Shown here: positions 47,801 to 58,789 of the stretch, piece after piece
How positions within the stretch are numbered: the stretch's first letter is position 1
How the letters are laid out: each line of letters starts with the position of its first letter
DNA from: Parelaphostrongylus tenuis
Taxonomy: Eukaryota; Nematoda; Chromadorea; Rhabditida; Metastrongylidae
DNA: 64,000 bases
Assembly (NCBI GenBank): GCA_019055375.1
Contig: JAHQIW010006940.1
Span: forward strand, 1-64,000
Direction of reading: 5' to 3'
Made by a program: the position numbers and the translations under genes
The notes under the pieces: generated by a model
Told to the model about the DNA's origin: nothing
The model's database searches: none
What the model saw: the letters and a program-made list of their open reading frames with translations, nothing else

Positions 47801-50800
47801 TCGGAAGAGAAGATTGCTGCACTTTTTGTACTTTGGATACTTATCAACGACACAGTTCAAAAAATTTTCTTTCCTACGTCAGGTATTAAAGATAAAGTAG
47901 AGAAATCTGTTGAGTGGGAGAAATACGAGTTGTCCTATATAATGATTTTGAGTCAAATGAAAAAATTGATAGTCACATTCGTATCCAATTCGCTTTGCTT
48001 CACTTTTGACATTTTCGTCACTTTCATGCTTCCAAAGGCGTCGGATACTCTGGAAATAAGTGATGGTAATGTTCTAGCGTGAACAGCAAATCCAATCACC
48101 TGTAGAGAGTAACTTCTTCTGCAGTCTTTTTCCAGTAGTTTTCATCATCATTTCTTGCTTTGGGTATTTTTCTTAAAGCCTGTACACCGCCGAAGTGTGA
48201 AAAGAACTCCTCATTCGTGTCCCAGTCGCTATCTGGAAGTCGTAGCTTCTGATTTCATATTTCTCATGGAATTTAGTTTGGTCATCATTGTGCATATTGA
48301 ATGTTCCTATGGAATAGTAAGTGAAATACCTAGTATATGAACATTACATCTTCCTTGTCGTTCTGAAAGAGCAATGTCCCCTCGCAATGGACATTCCCTG
48401 TAAAACAAGCAAATTGCGTAACCTAGAATGAATGTCGAATTTGCAGTGCATTGATGGCGTGTGTGACTAACCGTTCATGCGTTGATTATCCCCTACTCAC
48501 CTAAGGTTATCTACATTACTCATCTTATTATACCCTTCAGCCCACATCTTTCATGTCAGATATTTGGGTCTTTTTTATGTTGCAGAGAAGAAAATGACTC
48601 TAGGAAACGTTCGCGATTCTTGCCTTGATCCTCTCGAGTCGGCCACTGTCTGGTGGCATCCAAACGTATATATCTTTTCCCATATCCAAGATGAAGACGT
48701 CTCCAAGGTTGAGCGATTCGACTTTGAAATCAGTCTAAAAGAACTTGTATAATGACACTCAAAAATTTTTGGAGCTTTCAAAAATCGCTTGTGAAGTTTC
48801 CACATCAATATATTTGTAGCATTTCTTTATTCTTGCCCATTAAACAGTTCGAACAGGCTACTTGTACAGGGATCTCATTTTTTCGAAAAGCATTGAAAGC
48901 TATATCTACACAGCAAGAGTTCGTTTTCGCTAAGAAAAAATTTCCGTTAAACAATCCATTAGGTACTCATGTATTTAGAAAAAACAAAATGACAAAGAAC
49001 TGAGTGTGGTACCTAACACAAGTTTCTTTCTCGCCTATTTGATAACTTAGTTCGACTATACAGAAATCAGAAATGATAGTTCTAAACCCACCTGCACGCA
49101 GCGCACATTTCGTTTTCCTTTACAATGAAAAAGCCTTGGTTTCCAATCTTTGAACATGTCTTCTACATGCCTATATCCGGACTCATAACCGCCTTTTACG
49201 TACCTAACAAAATAAAGGAGGCATAAGAGATATTTAGAGCTGATTTTCATCTATTCAAAGAAGCAAATTGCTTTTCACAACTTTCACTTGCCATACTTCT
49301 TCGCCTCTTAACATAGTATCGACCCGCTCACCAAGTGCGTTCTTCCGTCCTCCCCACCCAAAAAAATCAAAACAAAACAAAACGAAGATTCATGCAAGCC
49401 TTTCTCTTTCAACTACTAGGGCATCCTTGATACCTAGGAGAAAACAGTTAGTCGGAAGTACAACCATCACAGAAACGCATTAGAGCAGTAGCAAGGTTTT
49501 GAAAACTTGACTATCCTCTCAAGAGTCCAGAGGTCAACTGGCTTATCCAGCACTGATTTGTCACAGCCACTTCTAACGTGATAATTATGTAATACTTTCT
49601 TTTGCATGCTTTTTTCTGTACGTATCATGTGTTTTTCCATACCGTAACGCGCTTGTTTAGCTTCGTGTTGTTCCTTAATTCAGTTTGATGCGACTCATAT
49701 AGACTACCTGATTCCGTTCGGGAAATAGGAGAGGAACAAAGAGGACTCGTGATTTTGCACTTCTCGATGTTGCACTGGTAAATCATGGAGAGCCTGGTCT
49801 ATCTCAACTGTTTTTATAGCTGCAACTCCCATCTCATCAGTTGTGGCCTCTTCTCCTAACCAGAAATGTATATGCCACTCGTCACATCTCTTGGACTGAA
49901 TAAAATGAACTTGTCGTATATTGTGCATTTCAGTTCTTACATTTGACAAAAGTCTTAAAATTATGAGAGGAAATGCTTACATATAAACATACATAGGCAT
50001 CACCAGTGTAGAACTCACCATATTGGGATTTAGGCACTGGTTCCAGTCTAAACTTCTGAAAATAATTGTGATTATACATCAATATTCCTATTACGCAAAT
50101 GAATAAGGTTTGATCATGTTTAACTTATCTCACGTTAGCGAGTAAAACTGCTGTTTTTGAAGAGAACCTGTACTTTTTCGTTATTTATTGACTACGGTAT
50201 ATATAACATTCCGATCATGCAAGAAACGTTCTAATTTATATCTAGAAAATAGGGGAGAAAAAACCGATTTTTGACTCAAATTTGTTATTCAAAGTTTGTC
50301 AGCGACAGGAATGAATTGATTGTGCAATATGCGATCTCAACTCAAAAGTGCCTTTCAAACAAGAGACAGTTTCTGGAGAAAAATTCCAATACGCTGTTAA
50401 TGCTAAAGTAGCACTTTAAAGTTAGTCACGCTAAAATCCAAGTGGAAAATCTGGTACTCATTCAGTTCTAGACTATATGCGAAGTTTGAGTGAATCAACC
50501 CGCATGGGCTCGCTAAACATGCCATTCATCCTGAGTCGATGAACTGGAACCACATTTTGTGAAAAATGATCGTTTGAAATGAATAAGTAAAATTAGTATA
50601 AAGCTGTTCTAGAATAAATTGAAAATGTGAAATTTGGTCAGAAACTTCCCTCAGATCGGAGTCAGACCTTTCAAAATCCAAAATCTTCGTTGCCATAATA
50701 TATTTAGCACCACGTGTTATGACATAAAAATACACGAAAATGGCCATGTAGTCTTGCTTAAGCAAAGCAGAATTTGAACAATAAGCTTCCCTTCTCCACT

Positions 50801-52176
50801 GCAAACTACGTCCTTATAGAAAGACTTTAAGAACTACGTGTAAGTTAATCACCGCACATATTTATAACACAAGTTTGGGTGTACAATACTTATGATTAGT
50901 ATCAGTATGAATCGAACAAGATCCTGACAAATGTGAAGTACATTGCAGAGTTGTACTCCGAATTGCATCCATTGCTCCCTATGCACTTTAGGACAAGTCG
51001 ATTGCTCGTAGCACCACCTGACCCCTAGTAAGAAGTTTTGCACAATTCAAAGGCAAATGCAGCCTGCTATAATGATTGTTTTCCCTACCACAAAAATATT
51101 CTTCACTATTCATAAAAAGCTGAATGTTTGACATGAGTCCCTTGATATATCAAGCAGATGTCTTTTCATTCTCCCAGATTGGTCTGGTAACGGTTTAGTC
51201 ACATCTGAAGAATGTTTTACCGAGGAAGTACTTTGATCGCTGTAATACACAAGCGACGTTATTCAAATTACTATGTAATTCATATACTAACTGTATGCAG
51301 CGACCATCATTCGAATTCTTTGAAGAAGAATTTTGCTTATGTCCCTTAAGTGAACAGTGCTATAATTATTAACCATCGTTTGAAAAAAGGCTTGGAGATT
51401 TTCAATCTTCATCAGTTTTTGGCCGTCACCTTCAATTTTATATCCAACTATTTATTATGCAATTAAGTGGGTTCAGTAGTGCAATGGTAGCGATGCCATC
51501 CCAGTACAAATTAGGCGCTGTTTCAACCTTACACCGGACGCAGCAGTCGTTGCACATCTGCGAAATGGAGAAATTGGTAATGAACTCAGTCTTGGATCAA
51601 TTTATTGCCCTTATTTCACCAGAAGAGGAGTCAGCCTCTAATGAAGAGCTGAAAATGACATAGTAGAACATTTTCAGACTACTAGAAAGGTTGGATTCGG
51701 ACAGCCTTGCGACATTTATAAAATCGACCGAAATCCTCAAGCAACGCCTGCAACTACTCACGAAATAGCTGCAGACACATGGAGAGCGAATTCCAGGATG
51801 CGAATTGAGTGCAACAGTGCCATGATTCACACAACATAGTAGATCAGGTCGTGTTAAAAAACTTAAGGTCCTCCAATAAAAATAAAATTTTAGTGGTGAA
51901 ACAAGTACGCTCGTTATGTTTGAGGAATTTTCATCAAGTGTACCAGTTTCAATGTGGAATTGGGTTCTGCATATTCTGACACCAACAACTAACGGCTTCT
52001 TCAACAAAATAACGATTGGAGCACTGAAACTCTTACAGCCAAACACACTTCACATAGCCGATTGGTAGAATCCAAAAGAAGTTAGTGATAGATCTGAGTC
52101 TTACATTGACTCTCCAAATTTCAAGGCCCTCCTTCCTTCCAACTTTGTTCAGGTCGATGGCTTTAGATGATGGCAT
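42739..52176 (-). CDS. gsnl-1: Gelsolin-like protein with four gelsolin repeats, probable gsnl-1
   Basis: Gelsolins sever and cap actin filaments under calcium control in the cytoplasm. Minus-strand exons: 52,105-52,176 ([21 protein letters not shown]), 49,981-50,055, 49,708-49,895 ([32 protein letters not shown]), 49,092-49,203 ([13 protein letters not shown]), 48,609-48,734 ([16 protein letters not shown]), 48,348-48,397, 48,100-48,248 ([13 protein letters not shown]), 47,977-48,049, 47,244-47,409 ([18 protein letters not shown]), about 47,100-47,203, 44,142-44,256 ([18 protein letters not shown]), 43,223-43,333 ([19 protein letters not shown]) and 42,739-42,864 ([20 protein letters not shown]). 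The order is G1, G2, G3, then a G6-like repeat, as in C. elegans GSNL-1, with about 500 residues expected. Phases agree except at two joins (48.4-48.6 kb and 44.3-47.1 kb), so at least two small exons are missed. Long introns hold SINEs. A villin or flightless-I homologue would have six repeats, or leucine-rich repeats, which are not seen. Confidence 0.9.
43750..44040 (+). mobile_element. SINE family A copy in a gelsolin intron
   Basis: It has the B-box GTTCAATCTCGCGCTC, the body block GCAACACTGACTC, GCATTCAATCACCTT and a CAACTCCGAGAGC end. It lies about 100 bases downstream of the exon at 44,142-44,256, antisense to the gene. Confidence 0.8.
44415..44860 (+). mobile_element. SINE family A copy between two TA microsatellites
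   Basis: The SINE (44,490-44,740; GCGCCTGTGGCG head, GGTACCAGACTGG body) is flanked by TATATTTATA repeats at 44,415-44,485 and long TA/CATA repeats at 44,755-44,855. It lies antisense in a gelsolin intron. Confidence 0.85.
46285..46640. mobile_element. Head-to-head pair of SINE family B
   Basis: A minus copy (46,285-46,447) and a plus copy (46,468-46,640) face each other with about 20 bases between tRNA-like heads. Each has a B-box (GGGTTCGGTTCCC; GGGTTCGAATCCC), the TATATTAAARCATCATAA body and an AAAAGARTTTGT end. The right copy has the tail hairpin TCGC-AAAAA-GCGG. It is in a gelsolin intron. Confidence 0.85.
51468..51545 (+). pseudogene. Weak tRNA-like remnant
   Basis: GTTCAGTAGTGCAATGGTAG resembles the SINE-B A-box and GTTTCAACC a damaged B-box. 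It lies in the first gelsolin intron. Confidence 0.35.
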
Positions 52177-52182
52177 AACTAT

Positions 52183-52190
52183 CTAGAAAT
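52183..52190 (-). promoter_or_regulatory. Probable spliced-leader acceptor of the gelsolin gene
   Basis: ATTTCTAG stands six bases before the start codon on the minus strand. No coding exon precedes it, which suggests trans-splicing or a non-coding first exon. Confidence 0.45.
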
Positions 52191-52528
52191 GTTGAGTGCT
52201 TTAAACCAAAGAATTTTCAGCGAATTTTTCATGAACTCTGACGAACTTCTTTGAATCTGTGAATATGAGCGAGCATAATGCATAAAATCACTCCAACACT
52301 AGGCGTTATGAAAAAAAAATTTAAAGGTGCCAGATTGTCAGCTTGCAAAAACATGTTAATTCTTATTTTTTTTTTCGAACTAGTTACGAGAGCGAAGAAA
52401 AATCTGATTTGGAACACTTTCCGCATTGCTTAATGCACAGCAAGTGGAACAAATTCTTAATTATCAAAGATACTGATCATCGTGTTTACGTCCCTCTACT
52501 GCAGGATTTTCAAGTTTCCAGCAATGCA

Positions 52529-52618
52529 AAAAGCTATGGTTTAGCCCTACTATAAAGTCAATTATAAAGTCAAGAAGCTATGGTTTAGCCCTATTATAGA
52601 GTCTATTATAAAGTCAAT
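52529..52618 (+). repeat. Small tandem duplication of about 44 bases
   Basis: AGCTATGGTTTAGCCCTA with TATAAAGTC following occurs twice in a row, with an extra TATAAAGTCAAT word. Confidence 0.8.
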
Positions 52619-53057
52619 CGAGTGGATGACAGTAATTCAAGGCTTCACTGTTATCAAAACATTCTATCTCAACTCTGTATTATTCTTGTTACAATGTAAC
52701 TTTCAAGTCGAGCGATAATCGTTAGCACCACTATAGATGTCCTTAGCAAAGTGACAAATCTGATTAAATAGAGTTAAGGCATCTTCTCAAGAGCGACTAA
52801 CATATTTATTCAAGAATGACGAGTGACAAGCAACAATCTGACATTAGGTGCGAGGTGACCCGTGTTTCACTCATAACGGAGAAGCGTGCTTTCACTACAC
52901 CAACGAGGCAGTTGTTCTGCTACCACTCCTGCGATATAAGGTATCGCGGCTGTCAGCAACCAGTTGTCCATGGGTTTGGTCTGGTAGGTACCAGTTGGCA
53001 TTAACTTAATCAAGAAGACAGCTAGCAGATATGTGTGATGTATAAAAATTCCTGGGC

Positions 53058-53160
53058 GGATTCGGTGGTGTAGTGGTATCACACGCCTCCGATGTTTTGC
53101 ATAGTGTTCAAATTTCTCGGATATAGCAGCATCATAACACTGCTATAAAAAACACTTAAG
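53058..53160 (+). mobile_element. SINE family B fragment
   Basis: It has the A-box TCGGTGGTGTAGTGGTAT and the body end CATCATAACACTGC. The B-box is lost and only the 5' half of the tail hairpin remains. Confidence 0.6.
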
Positions 53161-53719
53161 ATAGAAGATACTCGTAAATTAAACATGTTAATTGTTCCCT
53201 TTTGAGCACAATTGATAAGGATAATCCGTCTAGTCACGACACAGATGCGAAACATCAAAAAGAAAAGCTCGCGTCTCCATTAGATGAATTTTTGCGTCGT
53301 GAGCAAAATGGCATCGCAGTTAGTTGGAAATTAAGTCCTGCCGTATTTCTTGGTTAATTTTACCTACTTACAAAAAAATTATTTGATGCCTTTTTTACCG
53401 TGTTTCATGTCATTCGGAATGTCATGATCTCGAAATTCCAAATAAATGAACTATTTCATTTCTTGTAACTGTATGGAACTTTCCTTTGTTTTAGAATGAA
53501 CACTTCACAACTTGAGTCTTCAACGTCTCTTGAGCGCCCACTTGGGTCATGTTGCCATCGAGGCGGCACAAAACTATGTAGAATACCTAACGACAAGACG
53601 ACCTATCTATAAACTGCACAAAAAATGATTTGAAAAGTTTCGTGGTAGCAACACGAACACGTCCAAATTGGCTGCGACAGCTTTATCGAAACGGTGTCAA
53701 GTCAACACTTGCCTACATA

Positions 53720-53885
53720 TTGCGTGTCTGACACTGCAAACGAATGACGAATTAGGGTGGGAACATTTAATCTATTCACCGTATAGCGCAGATGCTGCTC
53801 CAAGTGATTACCATCTTTTCAGATTTCTGTAGCATTACTTGGCAGGAAAACGTCTTGCCAAAGTCGTTTATTGATAAGGCACCTG
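53720..53885 (+). pseudogene. mariner-family transposase scrap
   Basis: The plus-strand frame reads LGWEHLIYSPYSADAAPSDY, then HLFRFL, a stop and HYLAGKRLAK. This is the region of the third catalytic Asp (PSDYH). Nothing else of the element is clear. Confidence 0.75.
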
Positions 53886-54209
53886 CACTCATTCTAAACT
53901 AGGAAAACAAATTATTTAGTCACAAAAAATAAAATGGCTCAAATAATCAGAATCTCAAGATCATGAGCTTTCGATTGACATTGAACTTGATAAAAACACC
54001 AAGACATAAATTCATTGTGCATAAATAAGAATACTAGAAAAATACGACAGAGCTTAGTTCTAAACTTAATTTGAATCTAACTTAGATTGTGTAAAATGTC
54101 GCGGACCTGTGAGCTTATGAAAATAATCGGAAAAGAATTCTATGACTCATAAACAGTCGGATGGTACGGTATTTGAAGCAATCAAGTTAAACCGGTTAGG
54201 ACTTCTTAG

Positions 54210-54455
54210 TCAAATGAGATGATGGCGAAGACTAACTGTTTGAGGGCGGTTGTTTTCAAGAGTCGACTGATCGGCGGTGGGTAACGAACGACGTGATCGT
54301 TGTGCATCTGGTGTAACACAGCTTTTCAATGCATTGTTATTGCTGCAATCCAGTGAATGACAAACGATTTCTTTTTGGACCACCACACTAAGCTGATTGA
54401 TGAGAGAAAGGGAATTTGCCAGCACAAGTGCTGCAACGGTCTTGCTCTCCTTCAT
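54210..54455 (-). CDS. Candidate small secreted-type ORF, unknown
   Basis: This 81-codon open frame starts MKESKTVAALVLANSLSLIN, whose hydrophobic stretch could be a weak signal peptide. Three Cys follow (EIVCHSLDCS, LKSCV), then RSRRSLP, a possible dibasic processing site. I see no homology, splice sites or poly(A) signal, so chance cannot be excluded. Confidence 0.25.
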   Translation of the reverse strand: MKESKTVAALVLANSLSLINQLSVVVQKEIVCHSLDCSNNNALKSCVTPDAQRSRRSLPTADQSTLENNRPQTVSLRHHLI

Positions 54456-55180
54456 TTTGCTTCATCTTCATTAATTGCAGTAATGTATCTACTAGAGAAA
54501 AAGTAGTCAACAATAACAAGCAAAGTGTTTTCTACAACATCGGAATGCGGATAACGAAAGTTCTGAACTGCTGTTCAGACATAAATAAAAATTTGATAAA
54601 ACGTGAATGGCAAGGCTAAATTTCTCATCCAAACGTGTTCTTTGTGCAACCTTCATTTACTCAAAGGGGCCAACACTAAGTGAGATAATATTCATAGGAT
54701 ATGCTCCAGAATGGCTTAATATTCGAGCTATTTAGGTATACACTAAATTAGTTTTTCTATCTCACCTTCATTATAAATTCAGTGGTTATCGGCAGTTATT
54801 TATTTGAATGAGAATGCGCTCCCTTCATTAAAAGAGATATTGATAAATGACGATAGTATTTCTGTAGTCGTTTGAAAAAGAGAAAGCAAACAAGAGTAAA
54901 TAGTTTATACCTTCAAAGTTTTGAACAAAATCCTTTTCTTATGTGGCTTAAAAGTCAGCGCTTAAAGTATCTAGAAATAGAAATCCTCATCAAAGAACTC
55001 CGAAACTACAGAAAACGGGTCAGTTTTCAGTCAAGAGTTTCAGGTCACATCTCTACTATTACTGCAGTTTTCTAGCAGAGAACATAGCTGAATTTATATT
55101 GCATTGATCGTATCCTTTTGCTTGCAGAAAATTGCAAAAGTTTGGGCAAAAATTTGTTGATTTAGATCAATAAAGACAAG
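54456..55180. other. No recognisable gene
   Basis: AT-rich sequence with short frames and no motif that I can support. Confidence 0.35.
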
Positions 55181-55385
55181 TGCACAACAGTGGGCGTCGA
55201 AAAGTTCCAGTCGTACTTTTTTTGTTACACGCTGTACATGCCACATGTGAAGCTCCACTGGAGAATTCACTGCAAAACCTTAATCCTGAAATCTACATTG
55301 TAATCAAAAGCGCGGACAAAGGCACGTATTTACATCTTGAAACCAGAAGAACAGACTTCTCCGAGCTATTAGCCATGAACTAGAC
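55181..55385 (+). mobile_element. Possible PLE N-terminal fragment
   Basis: The plus-strand frame contains NLNPEIYIVIKSADKG, resembling the PLE stretch ahead of the fingers (IVIKPADKGGAVVV type). The following sequence is degenerate. Confidence 0.45.
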
Positions 55386-56680
55386 GCGCTACTAGTAGCC
55401 AATATTACAACACAACATCAAAAGGGAAAAGATCATAGACAAGTGGAAGATTATCCAGCTGCAGAGGGTGACGATAGGAAATTTGGTTATTAAAACCTTG
55501 CTTGTTGAAAACAACACACCAATTTAGAAAAATATATTGACGGTTATGTCAATGCAACTGCACTGCAAAAATAAATCTTTCTCAATTGAGTTCTTACCAA
55601 TCCCATAGCTAGAAAATTTGTCAACACGGCAATGTTTTACAGAAACTGCGTATAACAACAACACAGTTTATATTGAAGTCTTAGTATAGGTAGGAAAAGA
55701 TGCGCGTTAGTAGCTAGATTGTATGGAGAATTTGTTTAAGAAAATCCATCAAACCACACTACCACAGTGCAATCGAAAGAATCAAAATGGCTGATTCTAT
55801 TTTCAATATAAAGGTTACAACCTTTCTGTGCGTGCGTGGGATACGAAGTAAATTTTGATTATAAGGTGGCATGTAAAATGACTGTGTAAAAAAAAGTTGA
55901 GGTGTGCAAAATGGTTTAGAGTTTTCAAAAAATTCACCGATACTTTCAAATCCTGATCACTGGGGTTACTTGCCTGCTTTTTGCATGTTTATGTGGAGTT
56001 GACATCAATGGTACACTAAGAAATGCCATCGTACCCTTTCAGAGAAAATTCAGCACAATGACATCGCTGATGAATATGATGCAAGTAAAATAACGGTTCG
56101 TGAACTCAAAAAGATAGCATTATAATTGATGTTTCTCATTTATACTCCAGTTTCTCCTAATTTCAACGAATTTTACTCCAAGTTATAAAATTGCTGTGGA
56201 TATTTTTGATAAGAATTGAAATTTTTGAATAACTTTGGCCACATGTGCAATAGATTCAAGAAGCTTTGCCACGAATACGTCTATATAACAAAACATGTGC
56301 CAATGAATATAGCAATACTGCCGATCTTGTGAAATTAAGTAAAAGTCAACGATCTCGTTTTCTAGTATATAGCTGCTACTCTTCCAAACTTGTCCCTCTA
56401 CTTTTTCGTATTTATCGATTATTACTTGGAGTGGTTTAAGCGCCTATTTTTGGACTTCTGCACTGCAGCATTTCTTGTTTCTTGCTTCACACTTTCTGGA
56501 TGCAGATGAACTGCATGCAGTGTTACAACTGCATGACGATCTTGAGTGTAATAATTTAAAAGTCCGACTTTAACTAACCCTAGACATATAAAATAAATTA
56601 GGTAAAGTGAAAGATTATTTCCAGAATTAATATTCATACAGAGCTTGTGCGAGATTGATATGCCTTCGTCAAAATATATG
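55386..56680. other. No recognisable gene
   Basis: AT-rich with no supported features. Confidence 0.35.
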
Positions 56681-56718
56681 GCTGACATTTCGGCGACTTT
56701 GCCTTCCTTAGATCCTAA
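56681..56718 (-). ncRNA. Hammerhead-like remnant of a PLE end
   Basis: The minus strand reads AAGGC, AAAGTC and GCCGAAATGTCAGC. Compared with the PLE terminus, the core CTGAAGA has become CTAAGGA and GAAAC has become GAAAT. It is a dead remnant. Confidence 0.45.
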
Positions 56719-58035
56719 ACATATTTATATAAAGTTGTTCATGTAAGCATGCGTATCACTTATAGTACAAAAGAGAACCTATGGAAATAGATTCTGAGAC
56801 GTTATATTTGAGTCCGACAACGTCTGAAATAGGACGTGAGCCAATTTCTAAATCTAAGAAAAGAGAAAGATTTTGTTCCTATAATTCTTTGATATGCCAA
56901 TGTTTTTTCAAATACCAATACGCAAGATGCTTTCAAGTACTGAGACATAATCGAAATCATATACAACTGTGGTCGCTCTCATCGCTGGCCATTATATTAT
57001 TTCGCAGTTCAAATCACTTTTTGTCACTTGCGTTAGTGTAACAGCTATAACACTTCAATAAAAAAAGCCACTTCTCACTTCGTCTCGCCCTCGACAATCA
57101 ATATTTGTGTTTAGCGATGAGCTTACACGAGCACGTAAGAAAAGTGATATGTACAGAACAGAATTCGATACTCTGTTGATAACTATGTATAACGGCTATG
57201 CATACGTCTCTGATATATTCTTTTAGTTTTGGACTTGCTACGATTTTTGAAACGTAGAAAATTTGAAGTCAGTCTTAGAGTTTGAAATAGGTTTTGGCGC
57301 AGTGGCAGAGGGCATAAATCAACTTTAAATTTCAGATCATTATCGGATGACGAATGAATGTGGATGTAATATCGCTTATTTGATTGCTTCGCTAATCGAA
57401 ACATCAGTGTGATAACCGCCTTTCTTGTGAGTGAACAACTGAAACATAGTATCGGTAGTCATTTAGGAAATCTTCAATTTAACAACACTTTATTTGAGCG
57501 AACGAAAAAGAAACAGCTCTTTCACGATGATGATTTGAAAATCGGAATAACATCTATTGTTAGAGACTTTGATGGTACAGTGCTGCCTTCGCTCTTTTGA
57601 TGCCATTCAATAGGCTTTTTGTTAGCTCTCTGAGGACATTGTTGACAGGACGTTCATCAGATGCCAGCCTATGGCTCCTTTTTGTGGATGATCTGAGAGA
57701 TCTCATGCTCCCAAGGTTATTGGTAACCTTGTGGGAGTGAGGAAGGATCTGTGTGGCTATATAATTCATCATGAATGCGAGCCATTACGAAGAGAAATAA
57801 GCACGGTTCTATCATCTATTGGGTGAAGACCATGAGCTGGTAGTGTCCTGTAATACACTTTCCCTAATCGATTGCCGCTCTGGGTCTCTATGGCTTCCAT
57901 CCTTCTAAGATCATCAAACCTGCACCACTCTTAACTGAGAGAATAAAGAGATTGCCTTGAGGTGGGATACCATAACTAATCATAAAGAACAGTCATACTT
58001 CCATTCGTCTTTACACTGTTAAGTGGACTTGAATG
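56719..58035. other. No recognisable gene
   Basis: Several short frames occur on both strands, including 70 codons on the minus strand ending at 57,560, but none has a recognised motif or paired splice sites. Confidence 0.35.
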
Positions 58036-58039
58036 CATG

Positions 58040-58400
58040 ACACACTGCTCACTCATTGATGTAGAGTGATGCGCAAAACTTTCGCGTCAGGCTGGACAAG
58101 AACCCGCACCTCACTCTTTGCGGGAGCGAGTGCTCTATCCGTTACACTACTGACGCCCATTTTACACAGCACTCTTTCTACGCTACAGTGCATCTATCTG
58201 CCTTCGGCCGCCAGCCTACAACGGCCTGGCCCGTGTAGTCGGTTTCGACAATGAGCCCAGTCATACCGATAAATATTGAGTATTAAGGATTAAATGAAGT
58301 TCTTTTTATTTGACCGCTTCTAGCGGTGGACGGTGTCCCAAATATACCCATTGATATAAAGTGATGGGCATTGCTCATCGTCAAGTGTTTCACCTTTTTG
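58040..58400 (-). mobile_element. SINE family B copy followed by a second truncated copy
   Basis: The tRNA-like head (box B GGTTCTTGTCC region; GTAACGGATAGAGCACTCGC) is at 58,078-58,156. A second tail and body in the same orientation follow at 58,300-58,400, with the perfect hairpin ACCGC-TAGAA-GCGGT at 58,313-58,327, then AAATAAAAAGAAC. Confidence 0.7.
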
Positions 58401-58789
58401 TCCCACGTTATATCCTTAAAAATAAAAAGGATTCACTAATGTGTTTTTATTTTGTAGAACGTTTTATCACGTCTTAGTGTGCCGTTCCCAGCAAGTCTTG
58501 CATTCGTTTCGTTCTTTGCTTTATCTTTCGTGGGTCTTAGAACGTTTCGCGTGTTATCTCGGCTGCTGCTTGATGGCATCTTCTTCATAAATGTTAGGAT
58601 TTTTCTTGAACGGAATGACGCAGTGATTGGAGGTGCAGTCTATCAGGAAGCAAAGCGATAAGAAAAGTGCCCGTTCAATCTCCTCCTCAACACTCTTCCG
58701 CAATGAATCAACTTCGTGCCCTGGAATATCTTCGCGCTACCTCGAAAATTACTAGAAAATTCTTCTTGACAGGTTTTCAACGAGGTTTA

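Noticed and set aside
51597..52046. Minus-strand open frame of 149 codons in the first gelsolin intron
   Set aside because: It shows no domain, unusual composition and no splice context. It is the longest chance-like frame here, so I left it out.
55181..56718. One continuous PLE from the N-terminal fragment to the hammerhead remnant
   Set aside because: The first piece is on the plus strand and the remnant is on the minus strand, and no reverse transcriptase or endonuclease block was found between them.
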